A stretch of 49,072 nucleotides of DNA from JABIAG01 sp964561995. GTDB lineage: Archaea > Nanobdellota > Nanobdellia > Woesearchaeales > JABIAG01. Positions 24,801 to 34,200 of this stretch are shown here, one piece after another. Below the pieces are notes generated by a model. That model saw nothing but the letters and a program-made list of their open reading frames with translations. It had not been told where the DNA came from and did no database searches. The position numbers and the translations under genes were made by a program. The stretch lies in the NCBI GenBank assembly GCA_964561995.1, contig CAZLQZ010000010.1, positions 1-49,072 of the forward strand, in the 5' to 3' direction. How positions within the stretch are numbered: position 1 is the first letter of the stretch; the number at the start of each line of letters is the position of its first letter.

Positions 24801-27800
24801 TTGAAACTCTTCCTTTTTGTCATCCTTCTCAGCCTGAATTAATTGTTAAAAATGTAACAACAAGTACTTGTAGTGCTGGTGAATGTGACACTATTATTTC
24901 AATATATGAATTAGCTGGCACTTGTAATGCTTATTGTTTAGATGCAACGTGTGTTGAATGTAGGGATGATGACGATTGTAATAGTGGGCAAGAATGTAAT
25001 TCTAATAATGAATGTGTTACTTTCTGTGGTAATGGTGTTTGTGGTTCTGGTGAACATTTGTATAATTGTGAAGCAGATTGCACTCCTTCGATAGTTAATT
25101 ATGAAGTTTTAAAACCTTCAATGTTACAAACCGAAATTCAAACTTTTAAATATGAGATTAACAATCCTAGTAGTATATCAGTTGAAATAGGATTAGGTGC
25201 ATCAATTAATTTAAATTCAGATATTAATGATCCAAATCACGATGATGTGGTAAGTGTTTCTTCTGGAACTAATTGGTACACAAGAAGTTTTAATCCTTCT
25301 GACAGTATTACTCCAGGAATTTATGATGCAATATGGGGTATATATAAAGTTGATTCAAATGATAATTTTAATGGTATGATTGAATCAAAAACTCAATTGG
25401 ATGCATTTGAAATTACTAAATATTGTAGTTGGTTAGATGGAAGTGAAGGTTGTAAATGTTTTTCAAATGCTGATTGCGATAATGGTTATGAATGTAATTC
25501 TAATGATGCTTGTGTAGAAGAAAATAATTGTGATATTCCTAATGGTGAATCTGCAGATTGTGATTGTGATTCAAATGATGATTGTGATGAATTTGGAATG
25601 ATCTGTAATTTAGGTGGCGGTTATGATGCTTGTATTGAATATAATGAACCTGATGAATGTGGTGTGGTTGATAATTATTATTGTGGTAATGGTAATGTGT
25701 ATCGATGTGAATATGAGAATGAACGTAAAGTTATGAAATTATCTGATACTTGTACTGAAAATGAAGTTTGTCCAAGTAATGTTAATACTTTACATCAATG
25801 TCAAAATCAATTAGATTATGATTTAATAATTGAAAGTGCATCTTCTGGAACAATAGTTAATAAACAAAGAGGAGATAGATTGAGAATTAATGTTAAGGTT
25901 AGTTCTGCAGGTAATTTAAATTTCAATTATGATGGTGAAGACTTTTATTATATAGGTGGTCCTTGTGATTCAAATTATTTTAATGCAGGTGATAATTGGT
26001 GTGAGTTTTATGTGATTGGGGATAATAAGCAATATTCTTTTTCTGTAGCAGATGATGAAGAAATTGTGAATGTAATTTCAAATCCTTATACTCTTTACGT
26101 TACTAATTTACCTCAGTTAAAAAGAAGGTTTAGCGATAAAAATAGTGTTGAGGTTTTAATGTCTAAAGTTTATGAAGAAGCACAAAAGAATCTAGGATTA
26201 GTTTACGATCTGGATAATTATATTGGTGAAAAACATCCTTTTGATTATAATTTTGTAAGGTATTTAGAACCTTTTATACCAAATGGAAGAGATAATACTT
26301 ATGCATTTGAAACTATTGGATTAATCAATTCAAAGTGTAAAGGTTGTAAAGAAATTATTATTGTTGGAGATGATTATGTAGTTCCTAAATTTGAAAAAAC
26401 GGTTTCAATTCGTGATGGTTTTTTTTCAGGAATTAATCCACATAATTTTTTAACGGATGATGTATATACTATTAATAATAATCCTAATTTTAATAATCTT
26501 GATTTAGCCTTTAGTAACAAAAAAATATTAATTGTAAAACCAGATGATGTACATAATAGTGAATTAAATAATTTAAAATCTTCATTAGTAGATATTTATG
26601 GGAAAAAAGATTTAACTGTTCCCCCAATGGGAAAGAAATGTGATACCAATATGGTTAAAGAAACTTATGTTCCTGAAAATTATGTTTGTTGTACTTGTGA
26701 AGAAGGAAATCAATATGTTGAAGATGAAGACGATATTGAAGTTGTTAATTCTCAAGATTTATCTTGTGATGATTTTGGAACTTTAGGTTATAAAACATTA
26801 ATAATTTTGGGAAACAAAGATAATAATCCTTTATTTTCTTGTATAAAAGACACTCATGATATTTCAAATTCTGTTCAAATAAGAAGGAACATTTGGTCTA
26901 AAGATGATGACTTTGCAATTTTAATTAATGGTGATTTGGATTCTTATGATCGTTTAATAAAAGTTCTTAATCAAGTAGTTAAAAATGGAAACTGGCGTTA
27001 TGCAATGAGTGATGTAGAAGGGTTTGGAGTATTGGATGGAGCTATTCTTGCAGGTTCTTTTGTCCCTTATCTAGAAAGTGTGATTGATATTGCTGATATG
27101 AAAAATGATTGTTCTAAAGTTGTTTCTCTTAACGGACATATAACTCAAATTAGATTTGATGCTGGTTCAAGTTTATGGTGTGGATTTGATTCTTTAATGG
27201 TTGTTCTTCCTTTCAATGCAAGATGGTTTAAGTCGATTGATAAAGCTGATGCTGTTTTAGATTTAGCTAGAAGAACTGATAATACTAATTTAAAAATTTT
27301 GGGTTCTAAATATTCTTCAGAAATAGGTTATTATGGTTCAAAACTAGATGGTGTTAGTTGGAATGGGTTTGTAAATGATTTAGATGCAATTTCAAAAGCA
27401 GATAATTTTGATGATCTTGCTAAAAGTTCAGATCGATTTTCAGATTTTCTTGCTGGGCATGAAATTCTTTCTTTAAAAAAATTGAATTTAGATCATTTGG
27501 ATAATGTTGTTAGAATAAAGCATATGGAAAATGTTGGAAAACTAACTAAATCACTTCCTGCAGGCGAGGTGTCTAAATTAGTAAAGAATGCAAATGATTT
27601 TGAACATTTAGGAACTGGACTAAAAAATATATTTGATGTTGGAATAATTGATGATTTAGACGAATTAAGAATGGTTAAAGAGGGAAAAATCACTAAATTA
27701 GACGCTGCTGAATTAATTAAGTCTCAAGGAAAGCTTGCTGTTAATGGTGTTGAATTTTCAAGTAAAGAAATTGCAGAATCAATTCTTCAAAATAATCCTG

Positions 27801-28207
27801 GCAGAATGGTGGAATGGAAAATGGGTGCTGAAGTTATGGATGAATTAGATGATGTAATTGTTCAAGGAATTGGTGTTGATTTAGTTACTAAATCTAATAA
27901 TCAGTTTCCTAAGCTAACTGATGCTGATGTTTTTGCTAAATATAAAAACAGTGACGAATATTTTGTAGAATCTGTAAAAAATGGTAAATTCTTATCTAAA
28001 AATGAAATAATTAATGGATTAGAAAAATTTAATAGCCAAGGTATAAGACTTAAAAGTGATTATAGAAAAATAATAGAAATTAAAAAGGTAAGACTTTCTT
28101 TGACTGAAGAAATTGTGTCAAATTTAGGAAATGAATGGGATGATGTACTTAATTATTTAAATCAAAATAATATGGACTATAAAATATTTAAGAAGGTGGG
28201 ATCATGA
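21854..28207 (+). CDS. Giant secreted subtilisin-like (S8) multi-domain protein
   Basis: The protein has 2117 residues. A basic start and hydrophobic segment (about 14-33) serve as signal anchor, then an inhibitor-like prodomain (about 40-125). The S8 protease domain has a complete triad: Asp151 (VAVLDTGI), His177 (GHGSHVAG) and Ser324 (SGTSMATPH). A sequon-rich linker (about 370-425) follows. Cys-rich small modules fill about 573-900 and 1035-1310, separated by beta-sandwich-like stretches. About 1490-1790 contains IIIVGDDYVVP, similar to the start of C25 (gingipain-like) domains, but without a convincing His/Cys pair. The last roughly 330 residues are helical and charged, have few cysteines and no membrane anchor, and look unlike the rest. 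The gene overlaps the next one by four bases (ATGA). It is probably exported and surface-associated. Confidence 0.85.
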   Translation: MVEILTKKIRKLNVVILVLVILTLFGFGSFISKSFNNEEIIFPESIEKINQELFEEIQKLDEEKLPLIIKVKDDVNKTLKNYKIRKVSRRSAVVDVNAENVNEIVESDDVEKIYPNFEYSILVENSVPFLGVPIAWQNNKTGFGIKVAVLDTGINGLNVVASKTFTGDSSTDDGNGHGSHVAGIVAAVAPNVSLLNAKVLKDDGTGSSFSIANGIDWAVEQEVDVISLSLGAPNNNPDDYLREAIDRAINQDIIVVVASGNCGQGCGDYYGVTNPGYLESVITVGSIGYDYELSSFSSYNDNKPDVVAPGENIDVNGVIKSGTSMATPHISGIAALIGQGHESFKQFIKENSVDLGDEGKDEFGWGWLNVSGLFEVLNESVNETVLVNETVDVNESLVNETDKINESVDNVSVVGENLMLNNSKENISYVLDLEKYTILEVESFFEEEYLNNVEFVTYQSNDEYKVKLGIIYFEDEYKQKSFLDKAIRYTDSEFYNNNLVFYHKHLNYWFWSAENNFVWILESNLTKVEDIVKIYLYSYPSISYSFIEESDFYNSEVNPIEISNSEDLISLNTGCTDDCDGDSYKEDLTSGICHIQVNSGVKGKTHNDEEVTDKTDYCIDDITLNEYYFKCDDHFVLFCPGQAFSCWLDVTASYEKDCTEFGSNYICNDGACVAGCDFDPACSHTSKRTCYSSTRYYTYSGSTLCDGDCGWSETGNWPCGDGNYCSGTKYDGVKPCNSCSSSCDGTCQASTCSGTDPDCKSDGSTVDCCSDSQCTADQKCSSNKCVDKTCSDYPNTDGGCINLFNTQCRNGDPYDCNDVGAAWCWEKIDTCESNEYCKDPVGTPGAQCFEYPCEVTSNSWSHSSINVGQEATITVNGQYCSNSDTVTIKIKEVDELLRSQETSLENDSFESMTPIDEVVAELGTFTFTDNKVTTKWIGTYQDGDGYNPQNTYRISSTSEDGEKYQADMVVNPLCTESANCPNFETLPFCHPSQPELIVKNVTTSTCSAGECDTIISIYELAGTCNAYCLDATCVECRDDDDCNSGQECNSNNECVTFCGNGVCGSGEHLYNCEADCTPSIVNYEVLKPSMLQTEIQTFKYEINNPSSISVEIGLGASINLNSDINDPNHDDVVSVSSGTNWYTRSFNPSDSITPGIYDAIWGIYKVDSNDNFNGMIESKTQLDAFEITKYCSWLDGSEGCKCFSNADCDNGYECNSNDACVEENNCDIPNGESADCDCDSNDDCDEFGMICNLGGGYDACIEYNEPDECGVVDNYYCGNGNVYRCEYENERKVMKLSDTCTENEVCPSNVNTLHQCQNQLDYDLIIESASSGTIVNKQRGDRLRINVKVSSAGNLNFNYDGEDFYYIGGPCDSNYFNAGDNWCEFYVIGDNKQYSFSVADDEEIVNVISNPYTLYVTNLPQLKRRFSDKNSVEVLMSKVYEEAQKNLGLVYDLDNYIGEKHPFDYNFVRYLEPFIPNGRDNTYAFETIGLINSKCKGCKEIIIVGDDYVVPKFEKTVSIRDGFFSGINPHNFLTDDVYTINNNPNFNNLDLAFSNKKILIVKPDDVHNSELNNLKSSLVDIYGKKDLTVPPMGKKCDTNMVKETYVPENYVCCTCEEGNQYVEDEDDIEVVNSQDLSCDDFGTLGYKTLIILGNKDNNPLFSCIKDTHDISNSVQIRRNIWSKDDDFAILINGDLDSYDRLIKVLNQVVKNGNWRYAMSDVEGFGVLDGAILAGSFVPYLESVIDIADMKNDCSKVVSLNGHITQIRFDAGSSLWCGFDSLMVVLPFNARWFKSIDKADAVLDLARRTDNTNLKILGSKYSSEIGYYGSKLDGVSWNGFVNDLDAISKADNFDDLAKSSDRFSDFLAGHEILSLKKLNLDHLDNVVRIKHMENVGKLTKSLPAGEVSKLVKNANDFEHLGTGLKNIFDVGIIDDLDELRMVKEGKITKLDAAELIKSQGKLAVNGVEFSSKEIAESILQNNPGRMVEWKMGAEVMDELDDVIVQGIGVDLVTKSNNQFPKLTDADVFAKYKNSDEYFVESVKNGKFLSKNEIINGLEKFNSQGIRLKSDYRKIIEIKKVRLSLTEEIVSNLGNEWDDVLNYLNQNNMDYKIFKKVGS

Positions 28208-28770
28208 TTGACGGAACTTTTATTTTTAAATGTGAAAGAACAATATCTAAAGAATGGTTGGAAAAATTCAATGTTGAAGGAATAAAATTTGATGCTTTTA
28301 ATAATTCTGAAAATGGTTTTTTTTTCAATTTAACAATTGATGGGCAAACAAGAATCATTAATTGTTTTGTTGGTAATAATGAAAGTTTTTTGACTCTTTA
28401 CGATTCTGAATTAGAAAAATTAATCGAATTTGTTAAACAATTATATTCAATAATTAAGTGTCCTGTAATTGGATTTAATGATGATTCACATTATTATAAT
28501 AGTGATATTTCAATTTGGAGGGATTATTTTAAAACTCAAAAACCTGATGCCATAATTTTTGATGCATTATTTGATTTCAATATATTTACTCCTAAACAAG
28601 TTGAAAAAATAGGGATAGAAAAATTATTGGCTTCTTCAGCTTATCACAAGGATGTTTTGGATGATGGGGGAATAGTTTTACAATTAGATTTAACTCTTGC
28701 TTTTGGGACAAATCCTGAAACAAGAAATAAAATAAGAAAGGAACTAGGTATGAAAATATATGAAGCTTAA
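28204..28770 (+). CDS. Small cytosolic protein coupled to the giant protease (immunity-like?)
   Basis: The protein has 188 acidic residues and no signal peptide or cysteine modules, unlike its three secreted operon partners. AAGGTGG (28193-28199) ends five bases before its ATG, which overlaps the previous stop as ATGA, so its translation is coupled to the giant protein. It shows alternating strands and helices (FIFKCERTISKEWLEKF, LEKLIEFVKQLYSIIKC) and a later DGGIVLQLDLTLAFG strand. I recognise no family. A small cytosolic gene placed directly after a large secreted protein with an unusual tail is the layout of toxin-immunity pairs, but this is inference from context only. Confidence 0.6.
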   Translation: MIDGTFIFKCERTISKEWLEKFNVEGIKFDAFNNSENGFFFNLTIDGQTRIINCFVGNNESFLTLYDSELEKLIEFVKQLYSIIKCPVIGFNDDSHYYNSDISIWRDYFKTQKPDAIIFDALFDFNIFTPKQVEKIGIEKLLASSAYHKDVLDDGGIVLQLDLTLAFGTNPETRNKIRKELGMKIYEA

Positions 28771-31246
28771 AATATACTTTTTAATGATTGTATTATTGTC
28801 TTCTTTAGTTACAGCTATTGAAACAGCATCAGTTTCTAGAATATTAGGCGATAAGCCTGAAGATTTAATTAATCAATTTGATGTTGATGAATTAAATTTA
28901 AACCATGGTTCTTATTTTGAAAGATCTGGAAAATCAAATTATGAAAATTACCGAGCAATGGATGCTCAGTTTGCAGATGATTGGGGTCTTAGACAAAGTT
29001 GGAGCTGGAATAACATTGATGATTATTTTTATGAATCTAACGAATTATTAGTTATTGATACTTATGGGAGTGTGGATAAAGAAATAAAAGCAAAAAAGGC
29101 TTTACTTTCATCCGTTTCGCCAGATGATGTTGATTGGAAAGAATTGTTTTCTGAGATTTATCCTGTTTTTATTTTTGATAGTGATTATGCTGGTCTTGCA
29201 ACACCAGGTAGAGATACTTTTGTTAATGATTTAACGAGATATTCTCAAATTTTTGCACCTTCATATGTTGATTCTACTGAATTCATTAAATCATTGATTT
29301 GTAGTTTAGGAAATGAAAAAACAATGGGAAATAGTTATAGGGAAGCTAGAAATCGTTATCAATTAAATGTACTACCAAGTAAAAGAGAACGTATTGATAT
29401 TTCACTAATGTCTTACAATTTTTATGGTAATCCCTTAGCTGTTACCACAACGCCTACTTATGATAAAAATGAATTGCTTAAACATTGCGATGGTTATGTT
29501 CCCGATAAAGAACTTGTATTTGGAGTTCAAGAATATTCTGATTCAATCTCAGAAAATATTTTGTTGACTTTTACAACCTTTGAAGAATCTGGTTTTGATT
29601 TTATTAATTTAAGTAAGGGTGGTAATGATTTTATTCAAGGTGAGTTAGTTCTTCCAAAAGTTGTTGAAGAACACAAACTTCCTTTTAATGCAATTATTGA
29701 AAACATAACTTACTCTTTTGAAGATCCTGTATCTGTAAATTTGAATGTAGCAGAATATGCAGATGGTTTTGTAAACAGATCTTGTTTGTCTTGGTCTAAT
29801 GTTTCTTTTGAGAGTGATTCTTCTTATGATGATAAACAAAATGTAAGGGTTTACATAAATCCAATTGAAGTAATTGATTGTGAATCGGGACAGTTTGTAC
29901 TTTATACTAAAGTTAATTATAATATTAATTATGAGTTGGATAGTCCAATTTATTTTAATAATATTAATTATCCTTCGAAAGTTTTACCTTCTGAATCTTT
30001 TACTATTTTTGGAGATGTTGGATATGCAAATAACTTTGTTCTAGATGGAAATCTTGAACTTTATGAAGATAATATTTTGATTTTTCAAAAGGAACTTAAT
30101 TCTTCAATTACAAGTTTTAATTTTGATTTAATTGCTCCTGATGTAGAAAAGATTTCTACCTATAATTTAGTTTTGATTAATGGTTCTGTTCTTTCAAGTT
30201 CAGAATTTAAAATAGAAACCAGAATTCTTGATTATTATCTTTCTGTTCCAAAAAATATTAGTGATTCAGCATTTGTGGATCTTGTAATCAACAATTTTGG
30301 GGATGAAGATAAATTAGTTGAAGTTGTTGATACATTTCGAGGTGAAAAAAGTGAATCAGAATATTTAGTCCCACCAGGAATAAGTGCTTTTGCTTATCCT
30401 TATTATGAGTTGTTACAAGAAGATGTTTCTTATCCATTAAGATTTGATTTATCCTATGATGATAAACAAAGAGTTTTAACTGATTTTTTAGTTACAAATA
30501 ATGTTCCTTCTATTTTTGTTCAACCAATAATTTATGCAAAAGAGGGAGATTTAATTAATTTAGATTACTCTGTTGAAGATATTCAGGGTGATGAAATTGA
30601 GGTAATTATATCTTCACCTTTTGAAAATGGAATTTGGCAATCTTCTAAAGGAGACGAAGGAAATTATTCAATTTGGATTAATGTTTCTGATGCGGTATCT
30701 TCTTCTTTAAGGAATGTTAATGTAATAGTTAAAAAGAATACTCCTCCTGAATTTGAAGTAATTGAAAATATTGAAGTAACAGGTGGACAATTTGTTAAAA
30801 TTGTTTTAATTGCTTTTGATGAAGATGGTGATAATCTTTCTTATTCTTTGCTTGGTTTTGATTCAATTTCTGAAATGGAATTTAATTGGTTAACTTCAAT
30901 TGATGAACCGGGAAATTATGAGTTTAATGCTTCTGTTAGTGATGGTTTAGATATTGTTTATCAAAGTTTTAATGTAACTGTAAGAGTTCCTTTTTGTGAT
31001 GATATTTCTGATTGCACTGCTTGGACACAATGCTCAGAAGGTATTCAAACAAGATCTTGTACAAATGATTGTTTTGAAGAAAAGAACGAAACAAGAAGTT
31101 GTTTTGCAACAAATATGATTTCTGATTTTGATGACGGAACAACATCAAAGATATTTAGAAATGGTGGTGGTGGAGCTTACATTAATATACCAAAGGGTGC
31201 TAGGATAATTAACGCAACTGTTAGAGTTAGGGGGTCGTCATCATGA
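28760..31246 (+). CDS. Secreted multi-domain protein with Ig/cadherin-like and TSP1-like modules
   Basis: The protein has 828 residues. A signal peptide lies at about 1-19 (KIYFLMIVLLSSLVTA). The N-terminal 350 residues form an unknown domain. Middle beta domains follow, then two cadherin/dystroglycan-like modules (about 590-750; PSIFVQPIIYAKEGD and PPEFEVIENIEVTGG with DEDGDNLSYSL). A thrombospondin-1-like CTAWTQCSEGIQTRSC segment is near 755. The last 40 residues (AYINIPKGARIINATVRVRG) read like the first strands of another beta-sandwich, but the frame ends there. Many N-x-S/T sites occur. It overlaps the previous gene by 11 bases and the next by four. Confidence 0.8.
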   Translation: MKLKIYFLMIVLLSSLVTAIETASVSRILGDKPEDLINQFDVDELNLNHGSYFERSGKSNYENYRAMDAQFADDWGLRQSWSWNNIDDYFYESNELLVIDTYGSVDKEIKAKKALLSSVSPDDVDWKELFSEIYPVFIFDSDYAGLATPGRDTFVNDLTRYSQIFAPSYVDSTEFIKSLICSLGNEKTMGNSYREARNRYQLNVLPSKRERIDISLMSYNFYGNPLAVTTTPTYDKNELLKHCDGYVPDKELVFGVQEYSDSISENILLTFTTFEESGFDFINLSKGGNDFIQGELVLPKVVEEHKLPFNAIIENITYSFEDPVSVNLNVAEYADGFVNRSCLSWSNVSFESDSSYDDKQNVRVYINPIEVIDCESGQFVLYTKVNYNINYELDSPIYFNNINYPSKVLPSESFTIFGDVGYANNFVLDGNLELYEDNILIFQKELNSSITSFNFDLIAPDVEKISTYNLVLINGSVLSSSEFKIETRILDYYLSVPKNISDSAFVDLVINNFGDEDKLVEVVDTFRGEKSESEYLVPPGISAFAYPYYELLQEDVSYPLRFDLSYDDKQRVLTDFLVTNNVPSIFVQPIIYAKEGDLINLDYSVEDIQGDEIEVIISSPFENGIWQSSKGDEGNYSIWINVSDAVSSSLRNVNVIVKKNTPPEFEVIENIEVTGGQFVKIVLIAFDEDGDNLSYSLLGFDSISEMEFNWLTSIDEPGNYEFNASVSDGLDIVYQSFNVTVRVPFCDDISDCTAWTQCSEGIQTRSCTNDCFEEKNETRSCFATNMISDFDDGTTSKIFRNGGGGAYINIPKGARIINATVRVRGSSS

Positions 31247-34200
31247 AATTAATAATCTGGTTTTTAATGTCTATAATTTTAATTGGTGCAGCTTTTGCTT
31301 CATTAGAGTCTGCTGAAATAGATGGTAATACTCTTACAATAAAAAGTACACAAGGTACACTTGAAGTCCTTAATGGAAATGTAATTATTTCAACACATCA
31401 AATTTCAAATTCACAATTAACAATGGACCTTGGTAGTTTAGAATTTCCAGTATTGAAATTTTACTATCCTGAAATTGTAATTACTGCTCCTTTATTTGAT
31501 GCTATTAAAGAAGGTCATAAAACAATAATTACTCCTAAAACAAATGCTGATACTGTAATGTTATCTTGGGTTTCAAAGTCATATGGTATTACAGCAACTT
31601 CTCAAACTTTAAGGTATTATCTTGATACAATGCAAGTTGATGAAAATGATAAAACAGATAATGATTGTGGTACTAGTTATGATTATGTTGAAGATATTGA
31701 TGATGATGAAGAATTGCGCGCAATTTTTGTTTTAGGCTATTTGCAAGATGAAATAGGTAATGGTAAATATGTTCAAGAAGCAAAATTTAATGTTTATTTA
31801 GATGAAGAAAAGGATAGTGGATTATTTGACTTTTTAATTTCTTACACTGAAGATGATTCAGAATGTGATACTTGTATGGATTGGTATGATGCTTTTAGTG
31901 ATTGTAATATAGATAGAGATTATCATCAATTTAAAAATGAACAAAGAACTGATGATGATGTTTGGAAGTCTTATGATGTTACAACTTGGGTAAAAAGTGC
32001 ATACGATAGAGACAAGTATGTGGCAATATCTGCTGAAGGCGATAGTTCTGGTGGAAATATCAAACAAAAATTAGCTGGAGAAGGTAGTAGTAATTATCCT
32101 CCTTATATTGACATTAAATATATTATTCCTGATTGTACTTCTGGAGCTTGCTGTAGTAATGGTGAATTTGTATCTTCATCAACAATTTGTAATTCAAATT
32201 TAGAAACACAATATGGTTGTCCTTGGGGTAATGATAATGATGATGATGTAGGAACAAGAAATAAAGTGCAATATTGTTCAGGAAATAATGCTGATTGTAT
32301 TGGCACCATTTCTTATGTTAGTTGGTCAGTATCTGATTATTGTAATAATGATGAACATTGTTTAGATAATACTTGTCAAGCTTGCTCTTCTCAGGATTCA
32401 TCACAATGTTTTGGAGATGATATTTATTGGTATGATTCTTGTAATCGAAAAGAAGATGTAAAAGAAGATTGTGGAGATGATAGTTGTTCTGACTACATGT
32501 ATTATTGTAGTGATGATGATAGTTATAAATCTAGAAGTTGTTATACTAAAGGTTGTTCTGCAAATAGTTGTACTTCTGAATCAAATGTAGAATCTGAATT
32601 AGTTGAAGATTGTGGTGAAGATAGTTGTGATGATTATCGATATTATTGTAATGGTGATGATGTTTATAAAAAAAGAACTTGTTATGAAAAGGGTTGCTCT
32701 GGAGATTGTTATTCTATTGAATCAGAAGATAATGATCTTGTTGAATCTTGTCAATTAGGTTGTGAAATTGGCCAGTGTATTTCTTATCCTAAAAATGTTG
32801 AATTATGGATTGCAAATGATCTAGCTTGGTCACATGATGGTTATTTTGATGAGACTGAAATAGTTGAGCTAACTGATGAAGTAGAAAAATTCATGGATAT
32901 TTATTGTCAATCGGATATTTGTCAAGTTCCAATAGATGTTAATTTTGAAAGTGAAAGTATTTTTGAAATTTTAGAATTAGAAATTGAATATACCCTTGGA
33001 CAATGTTTAGAAGATTCTGATTGTAATGATGATTTTTCGTGTACTACAGAATACTGTGAAGCTTATGTTTGTCATTATGAATTAGACAATTCAACTTGTA
33101 ATGATGGCTTGTTTTGTAATGGGCAAGAAACTTGTTCCTTAGATGGTTGTCAAGCAGGAAATGAATTAATTTGTAATGATGAAAGTAATGAACATTGTAT
33201 TGGTTCAATATTGTTTTCTAATTTTTTAAATTATTCTTGTAGTGAAGAAACTGAAAACTGTGTTTTATCTCAAACTATAAATGAATCTGAATGTTCGTTT
33301 GATTGTGGTGCTGAATGTACTTTAGATTCAGATTGTGATGACGGTCAAAATTTTACGAAAAATACTTGTAACAATTGTTTTTGTGAAATGGAATTTGTCG
33401 GTGAGTGCTTAGACAATTCTGATTGTAATGATAATGTGAGTTGTACTGTTGAAAGTTGTAATCAAAATTCATTTATTTGTGAACATAGTGTTGAAAATTC
33501 ATTATGTGATGATGGATTATATTGTAACGGGCAAGAAACTTGTTTATTAGATGGTTGTCAAGCAGGCGAGGATATTATTTGTGATGGTAAAATTAACGAA
33601 TCGTGTGGTCTCAACTCATTATTAATTTCAACTTATGATTCTGTTTGTAATGAAAATTTTGATGATTGTATTTATTATTTACAAAATACTGAATTGGAAT
33701 GTTCATTAGATTGTGATTCAGAATGTGAATTAAATTCTGATTGTGATGATGGTGATAATTTTACTTTGGATGTTTGTAATAATTGTTCTTGTGAAAATAA
33801 CTTTCTTGGTGAGTGTTCAAATGATTTAGATTGTGATGATGGAATAGATTGTACTTATGAAACTTGTAATCAAAATAATCATCAATGTGAATTTGAATTA
33901 CGTGACAGATATTGCGAAGATGGGTTGTATTGTAATGGTGATGAAACTTGTTCATTAAGTGGTTGTGTTGCAGGCGATAATGTTGATTGTTCAGGAAATA
34001 ATTCCGTAGGATCAAGTGAATGTAATGGGTTATATATTGATCTTTACCCTCCTCTAATTTCAATCTGTGAAGAAGAAATAGGTTCTTGTACTTTGCTAGG
34101 TGAGCCATTAAGTTATTGTTCAAAAACTTGTGGTGCAGAATGTGAATCTGATAATGATTGTGATGATGGAAATTCCATTTCTGATGATAATTGTGCTGAT

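Noticed and set aside
33761..34123. Long antisense reading frame rich in His and Asn
   Set aside because: It is the complement of Asp/Asn/Cys codons in the Cys-rich repeats. It has no promoter or ribosome-binding site and its composition is that of a shadow frame.
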